Shown piece after piece: positions 1 to 9,282 of a stretch of DNA of 33,174 nt; the stretch's first letter is position 1, and the number at the start of each line of letters is the position of its first letter. The DNA lies in the NCBI GenBank assembly GCA_012032135.1, contig JAAURS010000008.1, positions 1 through 33,174 on the forward strand, in the 5' to 3' direction. A program made the position numbers and the translations under genes. Under the pieces are notes generated by a model that worked only from the letters and a program-made list of their open reading frames with translations, searched no databases and was not told where the DNA came from. Source of the stretch: Acaryochloridaceae cyanobacterium RU_4_10. GTDB taxonomy: Bacteria > Cyanobacteriota > Cyanobacteriia > Thermosynechococcales > Thermosynechococcaceae.

Positions 1-296
1 CATTCAAAGGACAAGATACAATAAAGGTATATGCAAACAAAATTGTAAATTTTACAATGAATGGCTTTAGTTTAGGTATTAGTGTTCTCAGTCATTTGCT
101 ATTGGATCCCAGAAGCCTCCAGAATTCCTACTGTATAAGCGTTCTTGAATCAGCATTTTAGGGGTGGCGAATAACTCAGGACACTAACGGTTGGGTGGTT
201 AGCAATCAATAAGAAAGCCAAATGTTAAAGTGATTTGGGCATGAGTTGTGATTAGGCATCAGTAGTCTTTGAAGGACTAAAAAGGGAGGATTTAAT

Positions 297-506
297 ATGA
301 AAGGTAAATCTTATCTCCTGATTTCAGCCGTTATTTTTGCCTTAGTTGCAATATTGCACCTTGTTAGATTGATTGGCCATTGGTCAGTTCAGATTGGTGC
401 GTTTGCCGTTCCGTTATGGGGTTCGTGGTTAGGACTTTTTATTGCTGCTGCGTTGAGTATATGGGCTTTTCGCTTAATGACTGAGCGGCGTGGCAGTTAT
501 CGGTAG
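297..506 (+). CDS. small membrane protein, two predicted hydrophobic segments (69 aa)
   Basis: ORF with upstream GGAGG (about 286-290); two hydrophobic stretches in the translation. Confidence 0.65.
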   Translation: MKGKSYLLISAVIFALVAILHLVRLIGHWSVQIGAFAVPLWGSWLGLFIAAALSIWAFRLMTERRGSYR

Positions 507-586
507 TCTATTTAAGCAAATCGCGACAGATTCAGTCAGTTGTGGAACGCTAGCTTTAATAAATGAGGTCTTGAGAGGTGAAGTCT

Positions 587-1060
587 ATGGATGCCAATCA
601 ATTGCTCAATCATTATGCAGACGGAGGGCGAGATTTTCAGGGTATCTTCTTGCATCAGGCTAACCTGAGTCAGGCTAATCTAAGCCAGGTCAATCTGAGC
701 AATGCTGACCTGAGTAGTGCGGATTTGAGTGGCGCAAATCTAAGTGGGGCTGATTTAAGCTATGCCAACCTAAGCAACGCTGACTTGAGCTGGGCCGACT
801 TGCGGAGTGCCAATCTCAGCGAGGTGAATCTGATTGGTGCGGACTTAATACAGGCCAAATTAGGGCGCGCAAACCTATGTCGTGCCGATCTGCGCGGTAC
901 CAACCTTATGGATGCCGATCTGACGGGTGCTAACCTCGAGGAGGCAGAGTTGTGCGGTGCTGATTTGGCAGGTGCCAACGTAAGTGATGCCGAACTCGAT
1001 CGAGCTACAGCGTGTAGTGGTGTATCTCACAAATGGGTGACTTGGGCGGGTAGCCATTGA
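587..1060 (+). CDS. pentapeptide repeat protein
   Basis: A(N/D)LSxADL-type pentapeptide repeats across nearly the whole protein; likely start ATG 587 (ORF track 578). Confidence 0.9.
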   Translation: MDANQLLNHYADGGRDFQGIFLHQANLSQANLSQVNLSNADLSSADLSGANLSGADLSYANLSNADLSWADLRSANLSEVNLIGADLIQAKLGRANLCRADLRGTNLMDADLTGANLEEAELCGADLAGANVSDAELDRATACSGVSHKWVTWAGSH

Positions 1061-1218
1061 AGCAAACGAACCGCGATCGCTTAACATTCGTTACTGAAGT
1101 GAGGGGAGAATTTTTAAGGGGAACTCATGCATCCCATAAATGTCGAAAACCATCGTTTCTCTAGACAAATTAGGCTCAAATTGTTTGTAGTTCAAAATAG
1201 GGAGTTGAGGTGAACATT

Positions 1219-1374
1219 ATGGCAAATATGACTTGGACGCCCGACGAGAATCGGGACAAAAAAGTTAAGCAGTATCTAGATAAAATCAACCACGCACCCT
1301 ACGGTGTAATCTTAATCCTATCAACGGTGCTATTTTGCTTGTTCACTGCCCTTATTTTGTTTGGAACTTTCTAG
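1219..1374 (+). CDS. small single-TM protein, 51 aa (MANMTWTPDENRDKKVKQYLDKINHAPYGVILILSTVLFCLFTALILFGTF)
   Basis: Manual translation; absent from the supplied track because of its length; hydrophilic N-terminus plus one C-terminal TM; upstream GGAG/GAGG. Confidence 0.55.
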   Translation: MANMTWTPDENRDKKVKQYLDKINHAPYGVILILSTVLFCLFTALILFGTF

Positions 1375-1599
1375 GTTAGGGCGTGTTTTAAAAAACACCG
1401 TAGGGTCATGTTGGGATACTTACGCCTTGAAGTACTAGGAGGTTTCATCGCTTAAAATGAGGAGGCGCAATGTTTCGCGATCGTTACAAACGACAAAGTC
1501 ATTAGAGTCTTGTTCCTCAAACATCCCACAATGGATAATGTGCCCAATGCCGATGCTTGGCTTGTCTAATGTCGTCCTCTCGTTCCAGTTCTATCCACT

Positions 1600-2669
1600 A
1601 TGCCAAAAACCTCTGACCTTCATGTCCTTGAGACGAGACCTTTGATTAGCCCAGCCCTGCTTCACGACGAACTGCCCATTACCCCCCAGCATCCACCTTA
1701 GTCGCCAGTACCCGCGATCGCATTTGGAACATCATGCGGGACGAGGATCGCAGACTGTTAGTCATTGTCGGTCCTTGTTCGGTCCACGATATTGAAGCAG
1801 CCTATGAGTACGGCCAAAAACTCGTTGCCCTGCGAAAAGAACTGGAAGACGATTTAGAAATTGTTATGCGGGTGTACTTTGAGAAGCCTCGCACCAATAT
1901 TGGCTGGAAAGGACTGATCAACGATCCCCACCTGGACGGCAGTTATGACATTAATACGGGCATGCGCCTTGCCCGCAAGCTATTGCTGGACTTAGCGCAC
2001 CTTGGACTCCCCGCTGCCACAGAACTCTTGGACCCCATCACACCGCAATACATTGCCGATATTATTGCTTGGACTGCGATCGGGGCTCGGACGACGGAAA
2101 GCCAAACCCATCGAGAAATGGCTTCAGGGTTATCCATGCCCATTGGGTTCAAAAACAATACGGATGGCAGCTTGCAGGCGGCCATTAACGCCATGCTGTC
2201 TGCCAGTCAACCTCACCATTTTCTGGGGATCAATCTGCATGGGTTAGCCAGTATTGTGTCCACCACGGGCAATCCTGGCACTCACTTAGTGCTGCGGGGC
2301 GGCAAATCTGGCCCCAACTACGAAGCTTCTTATGTTGAAGCAGCGGCCAAAGAACTGACGCGCCTCAACCTCAACTCGCGGATTATGGTGGATTGCAGTC
2401 ACGCCAATGCCCATAAAGATCACAACCGCCAAGTCCCCGTTCTAGAAAATGTTGCGGAACAGCTTTTAGCAGGGTCTAAGCATTTATTGGGCGTGATGAT
2501 TGAGAGCCATTTAGTAGCGGGACAACAAGCGATCGCAGACGATCTGTCCAAGTTGATCTACGGCCAGAGCATTACCGATGCCTGTGTCGATTTTGAGACC
2601 ACGGCAGTTATGTTACGGAAACTGGCCCATTCTGTCCGTGATTCTGTTGGTGTGACTTGCGGAGGCTAA
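1600..2669 (+). CDS. 3-deoxy-7-phosphoheptulonate (DAHP) synthase, class I AroF/AroG type; reading frame interrupted by a 1-nt frameshift at the C6 run 1682-1687
   Basis: Motifs LVIVGPCSVHD, MRVYFEKPRT, GWKGLINDP, GARTTESQ, SHANAHKDH, GVMIESHL. N-terminus MPKTSDLHVLETRPLISPALLHDELPIT is in the preceding frame; one extra C gives a continuous 356-aa ORF. Confidence 0.93.
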
Positions 2670-2684
2670 CAAACCTTGTTGTCC

Positions 2685-5600
2685 ATGGATCGGCTGCAAC
2701 GCCTAGACAATTATTACCAGCAAATCAAACACATTATTCTGGCCCGTCAAAGTGCGATTACAGGCTTGTTGCCTGCGAGTACCGCTGTCAACGCCCACGG
2801 GGACTACACCGATGCCTGGGTCCGCGATAATGTCTATAGCATCTTGGCTGCTTGGGGATTAGCCCTTGCCTATCGCAAATTTGATGACGATCGAGGCCGA
2901 GCTTACGAACTAGAACATAGTGTCATCAAGCTTATGCGCGGGCTGCTCACCGCGATGATGAAACAATCTGCCAAAGTAGAGCGATTCAAAGAAACCCAGC
3001 TTCCGTTAGACGCCATGCACGCAAAATACGACACCCATACAGGGGATGTCGTGGTTGCGGATGATGAATGGGGCCATCTTCAATTGGATGCCACCTCTCT
3101 CTACCTGTTGGTGTTGGCGCAAACGATCTCTTCTGGATTGGCCATTATTCAAACGTTAGATGAAGTGAATTTTGTCCAAAACTTGGTTTACTACATTGGC
3201 CGAACCTACCGAACCCCTGACTTTGGCATTTGGGAGCGCGGCAACAAAATTAACCACGGCAATCCCGAACTGAATGTCAGCTCGATTGGGATGGCGAAAG
3301 CCGCTCTAGAGGCTATGAACGGGCTCAATCTCTTTGGCATTCGGGGTGGTCCGTCCAGCGTGGTTCATGTGCTGCATGATGAAATTGCGCGATCGCGGAC
3401 AACCCTGATCTCTCTCCTCCCACGGGAGTCCAATTCTAAGGAAGTGGATGCGGCGTTGTTGAGCGTGATTGGGTTTCCAGCCTTTGCTGTGGAAGATGAG
3501 GCGATCGTAGAGCGCACCCGTCAAAAAATCCTAGATAAGCTTGCGGGAAATTATGGCTGCAAGCGCTTTCTGCGGGACGGACATCAAACTGTTTTAGAAG
3601 ATACTACCCGCCTCCACTACGAGCCCGAAGAACTGCAACAGTTCGAACATATTGAATGCGAATGGCCTCTCTTTTTTACCTACTTGGTTCTGGATGGCTT
3701 ATTCCGAGGCGATCTGGCTCAAGTCGAAACCTTTCGGCAAAAACTTCAGCCACTTTTCGTCGAACGTCATGGCTGGCCGCTCCTACCGGAGCTTTACTAC
3801 GTTCCTAAAGACAAAATTGCGGCAGAACGATTCAGCCCCAACAGCCAAGTTCGGCGTCCCAATGAAAACATCCCGTTAATTTGGGCGCAGAGCCTGTACC
3901 TCCTCGGCGAACTCATTGCGGAAGGGTTTATTGCCTTGGGGGACGTAGATCCGTTGGGACGACATCTACGGCTGGGTAACGCGCCCACACCCACAGTTCA
4001 AATTGCTTTGGTAGCTGAAGATGAAAGTCTCCAGCAAGATCTCAAAACCTTTGGCGTTGAAACCCAAACACTCCAACAACTCCAACCCATTCAGGTTCTG
4101 GATGCAAAGGCATTAGCACGGGCCTACCACCAACTGGGCCAAAACAGTCAATTGGGACTGAGCGGACGCCCTATTCGTCGCCTCCGTAGTTTGACCACTG
4201 CCTGTCTCTACCGCTTTAAGGGCGAAGTGAAGGCATTTTTGCCGTCGTTCCTAGATCGCGCTCAGTTTTACCTCACCCTGGACTACCACTTTCTAGTAGA
4301 CCAAATTAAGTCCGAATTAGCCTACATCCGCCGTCACTGGTCTCACTTGGGACGACCGACCGTCACCTTGCTACTGACCAAAACCATGTTGGCTGGAGGC
4401 CGAAAGCCGCTATTGCAGCTTTTTCAAGAACTCAATCACGGTGAATGCAATGGTGTAAAAGTCAAGCTGGGGCCGCTGCGCCAACTCATTCTGATGGCTG
4501 GGATAGAGCGTATTGATACCCTGGGTGACTTTGAGTTTATCCCCTCGGATCAAATGGATCCGCATCGGGTATCTATCCATTTGCCCCTCGATCCTGCAAA
4601 CTGCAAACCACTCGCGTCTATTCTGGAGATCGACCTGGAACGCGAGACTAATATCCACCGATTGCTCCACCAACTCAAACAATCCACCAACCTTTACGAA
4701 CAGATCGAACTGTTGCAAACCCTTCTACACCTTAAGGGATTAGCTTTCGATACAGGATTTGGCGGACACTATCAACGGGTGACGGTTCAGCAACTTCTGG
4801 ATGAAATCTATGACAAAGCTGGAGAACTGAGGCTGTGGAGCATTATCCGACGGGTAGCAGGGCTGACGAAAAAGGTTGATATTAGCTTGTCTGATGCGAT
4901 CACTCATATTTTAGTGCGACAAAGACAGGTTTCCGTGGGTAAAGCCTATAGTTCCGCTTCGGTGATGTCGCGGCCTATGTCTCACTTAGAAATCATGGAG
5001 AAGATTGCCGAATTCTGTCGGGAAGATGTCCGCGATCGCGCTCTAACCCAAGAAATTATTCTATATTTTGACCTGCTTCTGAAGGCCGAACCCCATCTTT
5101 TTGAAGGATTGCTAACCTTGCGAGTTGGATATTTCATCTTACTCATTACAAGCGAATTAGCCAGTGAATTCCACCTCACACAAGATGAAGCTTACGAACG
5201 CTTAATGAGTTTGAGTCCTTTTGAGGTTAAGGAACGGTTGCGCCAAGCTTTGGTGAGTTACGAAACCCTGAACCAAGAACTTTTACAACAGGAATCTCTA
5301 CACTTACGGCGATCGCAGCAATCGATCGAGTGGATCGTGCAGCCGGATAGTAATGCGGCTGAGGAACAACCGGGTAGTTGGCAACGCAAACGGGAGCTAC
5401 AGGGAATGATCAATCGCCTTCCGGCCCAGTTTTATCCTCGGGTTTGGGGATTGCTCAAACACTGTAAAGGTCTCATTATCGGTGATAAACTCAATCGCCT
5501 TAATCGTTTGAATAGCAAATCTATTCTTTCTGAAATGACGCCGGAGGAGAAAAATTTTGCGCTCCAGATCGAGCATTTACTGCAAAAAATTGGGGCACCT

Positions 5601-5903
5601 CAGTACCGCCAACTTAATATTGAAGCGCTCATGGAGCTATCTGCTATTGTGGAGGCAAACCCTGAATTCTATCTAGAGAACAATATTGTGATGGATGTGT
5701 TGATCGGTCATGCGGTCCGGTTGGCCTATCTGGAGCGCTTTCCCGAACGGAGCGATTGCTACGACGAGCACAAGAGCCAAGCTTGGAGTGATTTTTACGA
5801 TAGTTCTCCTTTACGTTGCGCTCAATATACCGCAGCGGCTTTACGTTACCTTACGGAGTTAGGGACTGAAATTGAGATTGAGGAAGTCAGTATCCGATTT
5901 TGA
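2685..5903 (+). CDS. glycoside hydrolase family 15 / phosphorylase kinase alpha-beta subunit-like protein
   Basis: Long intact ORF; NAHGDYTDAWVRDNVYSILAAWGLALAYRK resembles PhK alpha/beta and GH15-related proteins; 15 nt after the DAHP synthase stop. Confidence 0.85.
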   Translation: MDRLQRLDNYYQQIKHIILARQSAITGLLPASTAVNAHGDYTDAWVRDNVYSILAAWGLALAYRKFDDDRGRAYELEHSVIKLMRGLLTAMMKQSAKVERFKETQLPLDAMHAKYDTHTGDVVVADDEWGHLQLDATSLYLLVLAQTISSGLAIIQTLDEVNFVQNLVYYIGRTYRTPDFGIWERGNKINHGNPELNVSSIGMAKAALEAMNGLNLFGIRGGPSSVVHVLHDEIARSRTTLISLLPRESNSKEVDAALLSVIGFPAFAVEDEAIVERTRQKILDKLAGNYGCKRFLRDGHQTVLEDTTRLHYEPEELQQFEHIECEWPLFFTYLVLDGLFRGDLAQVETFRQKLQPLFVERHGWPLLPELYYVPKDKIAAERFSPNSQVRRPNENIPLIWAQSLYLLGELIAEGFIALGDVDPLGRHLRLGNAPTPTVQIALVAEDESLQQDLKTFGVETQTLQQLQPIQVLDAKALARAYHQLGQNSQLGLSGRPIRRLRSLTTACLYRFKGEVKAFLPSFLDRAQFYLTLDYHFLVDQIKSELAYIRRHWSHLGRPTVTLLLTKTMLAGGRKPLLQLFQELNHGECNGVKVKLGPLRQLILMAGIERIDTLGDFEFIPSDQMDPHRVSIHLPLDPANCKPLASILEIDLERETNIHRLLHQLKQSTNLYEQIELLQTLLHLKGLAFDTGFGGHYQRVTVQQLLDEIYDKAGELRLWSIIRRVAGLTKKVDISLSDAITHILVRQRQVSVGKAYSSASVMSRPMSHLEIMEKIAEFCREDVRDRALTQEIILYFDLLLKAEPHLFEGLLTLRVGYFILLITSELASEFHLTQDEAYERLMSLSPFEVKERLRQALVSYETLNQELLQQESLHLRRSQQSIEWIVQPDSNAAEEQPGSWQRKRELQGMINRLPAQFYPRVWGLLKHCKGLIIGDKLNRLNRLNSKSILSEMTPEEKNFALQIEHLLQKIGAPQYRQLNIEALMELSAIVEANPEFYLENNIVMDVLIGHAVRLAYLERFPERSDCYDEHKSQAWSDFYDSSPLRCAQYTAAALRYLTELGTEIEIEEVSIRF

Positions 5904-6080
5904 CTTACCTTGGTTATTCTCGGAACCGCAGATTCGATACTGAACCATCAAAATGGGGTCGCACTTGCCAAGGAAGTTCCAGATGCTACCTTACTAACCT
6001 TGGAAGGAATCGCGCACGAGCTGCACCAAAATGATTGGGATGCTATCATTGATGCCATCATCAAACACATGAACAGTTGA
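5904..6080 (+). pseudogene. C-terminal remnant of an alpha/beta hydrolase
   Basis: Open frame LTLVILGTADSILNHQNGVALAKEVPDATLLTLEGIAHELHQNDWDAIIDAIIKHMNS* without a start; resembles the end of alpha/beta hydrolases including the catalytic-His region (GxxHEL). Confidence 0.6.
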
Positions 6081-6182
6081 GTTTTAGAAAGACAATCGCA
6101 GCGGCAGAAGATAGCGATCGATTCGATGAACGTATATTGAGTTTTTTAACTTTTCTTTGGAAGAAAGAGCCTGCTTGCCGTC

Positions 6183-6214
6183 CTCACAACTTACTCATAT
6201 TCTTCTGGTTTTAT
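6183..6214 (+). promoter_or_regulatory. tandem-repeat operator M1: CTCACAACTTA CTCATATTCTT CTGG TTTTAT
   Basis: Two 11-bp repeats matching the window-wide consensus; -10 is off-consensus. Confidence 0.55.
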
Positions 6215-6492
6215 AGATTACGTAGATGAAGCGGTTATTTCCTCACTATGTCTTACCTGTAAGGAGTAAATAATGGCCAGACTTGAGTATGTCAAAGCAG
6301 GTTTAGATCCAATGATGCCAGGGGACTTAATTGCATACCCTGACAGTGAGTTCAAATACCATTTACGTTGTTGATGCCTGTAATGGTTTTACTAACCTAC
6401 TAAACGTCAACTGACCGCAACGGAACACAACGATAAGCATCCCTGGTGAGGGAGGATTCATTTGTTTTCTAAACCACTGAAGGAAGATTGTT

Positions 6493-6708
6493 ATGTATAC
6501 CTTGTTTCGCCTGCTCCCGGCAAAACGGTTAGTTGCTGAACAGGTTCCGGCGTTGGCCCTCGCGTGGATCGTCGCAGAGTTGTTTTTCAAATTTCACAGC
6601 TTCACCTTGGAATGCGGCGCATTCTTAGCAACTTGGTTCGTACTTGATGCGCTGACTCAGAGGCTGGTGATTCCGCTAACCAAGTGTCCTCGGAAACCAG
6701 TACGCTAG
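6493..6708 (+). CDS. small hypothetical membrane protein (71 aa)
   Basis: ORF with upstream GGAAGGA (about 6481-6487) and hydrophobic segments. Confidence 0.5.
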   Translation: MYTLFRLLPAKRLVAEQVPALALAWIVAELFFKFHSFTLECGAFLATWFVLDALTQRLVIPLTKCPRKPVR

Positions 6709-6755
6709 ATATGAACCACAAAACGTAGTTTGATAACCCTATTCTCTATCCTCCC

Positions 6756-7743
6756 GTGAAATTCTTGTTTGACATCCTTCTCAAATTCCTCAAGGGGATC
6801 GCTTACGACTGGATCGTCGCGCTGATCGGTGTCATCAAACTCTTCCATGAATGGTTCAAGAAGCTCTTCCGACCCAAGCCGCCGCATTCGGACACCAACG
6901 CCACGAACACTGGTTGCGCCACGGTTGACCACCCCTCGTTCCATCGCCCCGACCCTCTCATCTACTCGCAGCAGTACCTCCTCAGCCTTGGGTTGGCTGT
7001 CACATGGGACAACCCGGACATCTCGCTCTTTCGGAACGGCGTCCAGGTCCCTGAGGGCGAGCTCCTACCCAACACCGAGTACGAGATCCGTGCGACCATC
7101 TGGAACAATTCGTACGACGCTCCAATCGTCAGTATGCCCGTCGATTTCTCCTTCATGAGTTTCGGCGTCACCACCTTCACTACACCGATTGGTTCTACCG
7201 TCGTAGACCTCGGCGTAAAGGGTGGTTCTCAACATCCCGCTATTGCGAGCGTGCCCTGGATTACACCGCCCGTCGGTCACTACTGCATCATCGTCGAGTT
7301 CAAGTGGGCGGACGACGCCAATCCCAACAATAACGTTGGGCAGAACAACACCAACGTCGTTACCGCGAGTTCGCCAGCGACGTTCACATTTACGGTTCGT
7401 AACCAGGAAGAAAAGGAGCGCGCCTACCGCATCGAGGCTGACACATACACTTTGCCTGAGCGCGACGATTGTTCCGAAATCGCAACGGACCGAAGGGACA
7501 ATGTCCAGAAGTGGAAGGAACTCCAAGTCCAGCATAACCGCGCTAGCCATCCCGTCCCCTCCCGGTTGGACCGTCGACTTCAATCCCCTCGCGGTCACCC
7601 TCGCTCCAGACCAAGAAGCAGTCATCAACGTCGCCATCACGCCACCGAACAATTTCACCGGACAAAAAGCCTTCAACGTTCACGCCGTCACTGAAAGTGG
7701 TGTATACGCTGGAGGCGTGACCATCTACGTAACCAAAGCATAG
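6756..7743 (+). CDS. CARDB/Ig-like domain protein with hydrophobic N-terminus; frameshifted near 7556-7559
   Basis: GTG start; N-terminal MKFLFDILLKFLKGIAYDWIVALIGVIKLF; CARDB-like LLPNTEYEIRATIWNNSYDAP and HYCIIVEFKWADDANPNNNVGQNN; C-terminal PPGWTVDFNPLAVTLAPDQEAVINVAITPPNNFTGQKAFNVHAV lies in the +1 frame. Removing one C from CCCC 7556-7559 gives a continuous 328-aa ORF. Confidence 0.75.
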
Positions 7744-7745
7744 CC

Positions 7746-8774
7746 ATGGCCTTCAAGAAATACACTACCTGCATCGAACCGGAGAACTACACGATCGACT
7801 TTGGCACCCACCTCGCTGGCTATGCGCAACTCGTCCTGATGGTGCTCACCATTGGTTTTGTTGCGTTTGCCGTCATCACCATCGCCGGGGGGCCAGTCGC
7901 GATTGTGGCCGCTCTCGCATTCCTTACTGCCTGGATCTCTGTCCTGCTCTGGTATTTGCACGGTCGGCTCGTGTGTCTTGGAGATCCTGACGGTAAGACT
8001 TGCGCGATCATCGGCATGGTCAAGAGTCATGGCCAATCTGACCCGTCTTGGGGCGAGAAGTACGGCGACGACGACTACACAATGAACATCTGGCTCGCTC
8101 CCGGACCAATCACCGAAAACGAGAAAGAGTCCGACTATTGGGAGCCACCGCAGGGCCATCTCGTCGCTGAGAACCAGAAGATCCTGAACATCAACAAGCA
8201 CTATGGCGATCGCAAGTACGTGAAGTATCTGCACTGTGAATTCGAGGGCAGTGGCATCTACGATCGGCTCCAAGCGCTCTACGGTATCGTCGCAACCCTG
8301 CTCCTCGCGCTTGCTATCCCAGGTTTTTGGATCGTCTCCATCATCTTGGGGCTACTGCTGATCTTTGGCAAAGGCATCTTTGGCTCAAAGGGTCAGTCGG
8401 GCTCGGGCACTCCTCTCGACGTCGGCGTGAACCCTGGTTCGCTCGATGGCGGTGCCATTGTGGTCGTCACCGGCAGTTGGATCTACGACTCTGGCCACGC
8501 TGGTTGGAACGAGATCCACCCCGTCACCGCTTGCCAGGTGATCGGCTACATGCCCGAGGGCGGTTGGAGCGCATTTACTTTCACGGATAAAGCGACGGGC
8601 CTCGTCTTCACGCTCGACACGCCGGACAACGTCAATCGCCTTCGCGACTTTTGGTGCGGGATACTGAAGGGGGCGACTGATGCGGAAGACGGCGGCAGCC
8701 GCAACAACCCTGTGAACGACTGGGTCATCCACCCGGCAGTGGACGGGTGTAATCCTCCGCCGATCGTTCTGTAA
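7746..8774 (+). CDS. hypothetical membrane protein with unrecognised C-terminal domain (342 aa)
   Basis: Starts 3 nt after the preceding stop; hydrophobic regions at about aa 24-70 and 184-208; C-terminal GAIVVVTGSWIYDSGHAGWNEIHPVTACQVIGYMPEGGW has no family I recognise. Confidence 0.8.
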   Translation: MAFKKYTTCIEPENYTIDFGTHLAGYAQLVLMVLTIGFVAFAVITIAGGPVAIVAALAFLTAWISVLLWYLHGRLVCLGDPDGKTCAIIGMVKSHGQSDPSWGEKYGDDDYTMNIWLAPGPITENEKESDYWEPPQGHLVAENQKILNINKHYGDRKYVKYLHCEFEGSGIYDRLQALYGIVATLLLALAIPGFWIVSIILGLLLIFGKGIFGSKGQSGSGTPLDVGVNPGSLDGGAIVVVTGSWIYDSGHAGWNEIHPVTACQVIGYMPEGGWSAFTFTDKATGLVFTLDTPDNVNRLRDFWCGILKGATDAEDGGSRNNPVNDWVIHPAVDGCNPPPIVL

Positions 8775-9158
8775 TAACAAGTAAAGAGGAGTAACCTCTC
8801 GGACCTGTACTGCTAACCACTCATTGGTCATTCCCGTCTGCGTTGCCAACGTTCGAGAGAAGCTCCAATAGCTCTTTTGGCTAAGTCCTATCAAAATCGC
8901 ATGACTTCGAGACGGTCCCAGTTTTAGTAGGTTGCGATGTGCGTCCTCGGTCTGCACCATGGCTTCTAATAACACATCCGTACTCGTCACCACAGCCATC
9001 CATCTAATTCTGGAGGCTTGAAGGGCTGCCCCTAAACCTCTTTCCCAAAAACTTGCTCAGCGATCGCCGTTAAAGTGAGTTCTGCTACCTCAATGACAGC
9101 CACGATCTCAAATTAAGTTTAAATTCGAGTAAAGGGGCAATTGTTTCCGCTCCCCGTC

Positions 9159-9190
9159 TTCACAACATACTCACATTTTTCTGATTCGAT
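9159..9190 (+). promoter_or_regulatory. tandem-repeat operator M2: TTCACAACATA CTCACATTTTT CTGA TTCGAT
   Basis: Two 11-bp repeats upstream of the methyltransferase gene at 9283; -10 off-consensus. Confidence 0.55.
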
Positions 9191-9282
9191 GGATTCTGTA
9201 GATAAATCGATGAATTCTGCCCTACATCCCTGACAAGACAGGTGTAAAGAATAGCTGTGGATGTTACGCACTCTCCTGCCCT

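Noticed and set aside
650-1000. Tandem short direct repeats, superficially CRISPR-like
   Set aside because: They are 15-bp-phased codons of a pentapeptide-repeat protein (A[N/D]LSx), with no spacer/repeat structure.
1505-1545. CTCAAACATCC CACAATGGATA, a possible eleventh operator upstream of DAHP synthase
   Set aside because: Phase is right but the first half-site breaks the YTCAYA core and there is no -10 at the right distance.
1457-1645. 62-aa ORF before DAHP synthase
   Set aside because: Overlaps the true DAHP synthase N-terminus in another frame; composition is unlike a protein and no family is recognised.
1681-1700. Programmed -1 frameshifting at the C6 run
   Set aside because: No X_XXY_YYZ heptamer in the correct phase, and twelve other one-base frameshifts in the window make sequence error more likely.
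7065-7676. 203-aa minus-strand ORF
   Set aside because: Shadow of the GC-rich CARDB gene; no recognisable domain.
8385-8999. 204-aa minus-strand ORF
   Set aside because: Antisense to the better-supported membrane protein; low-complexity translation.
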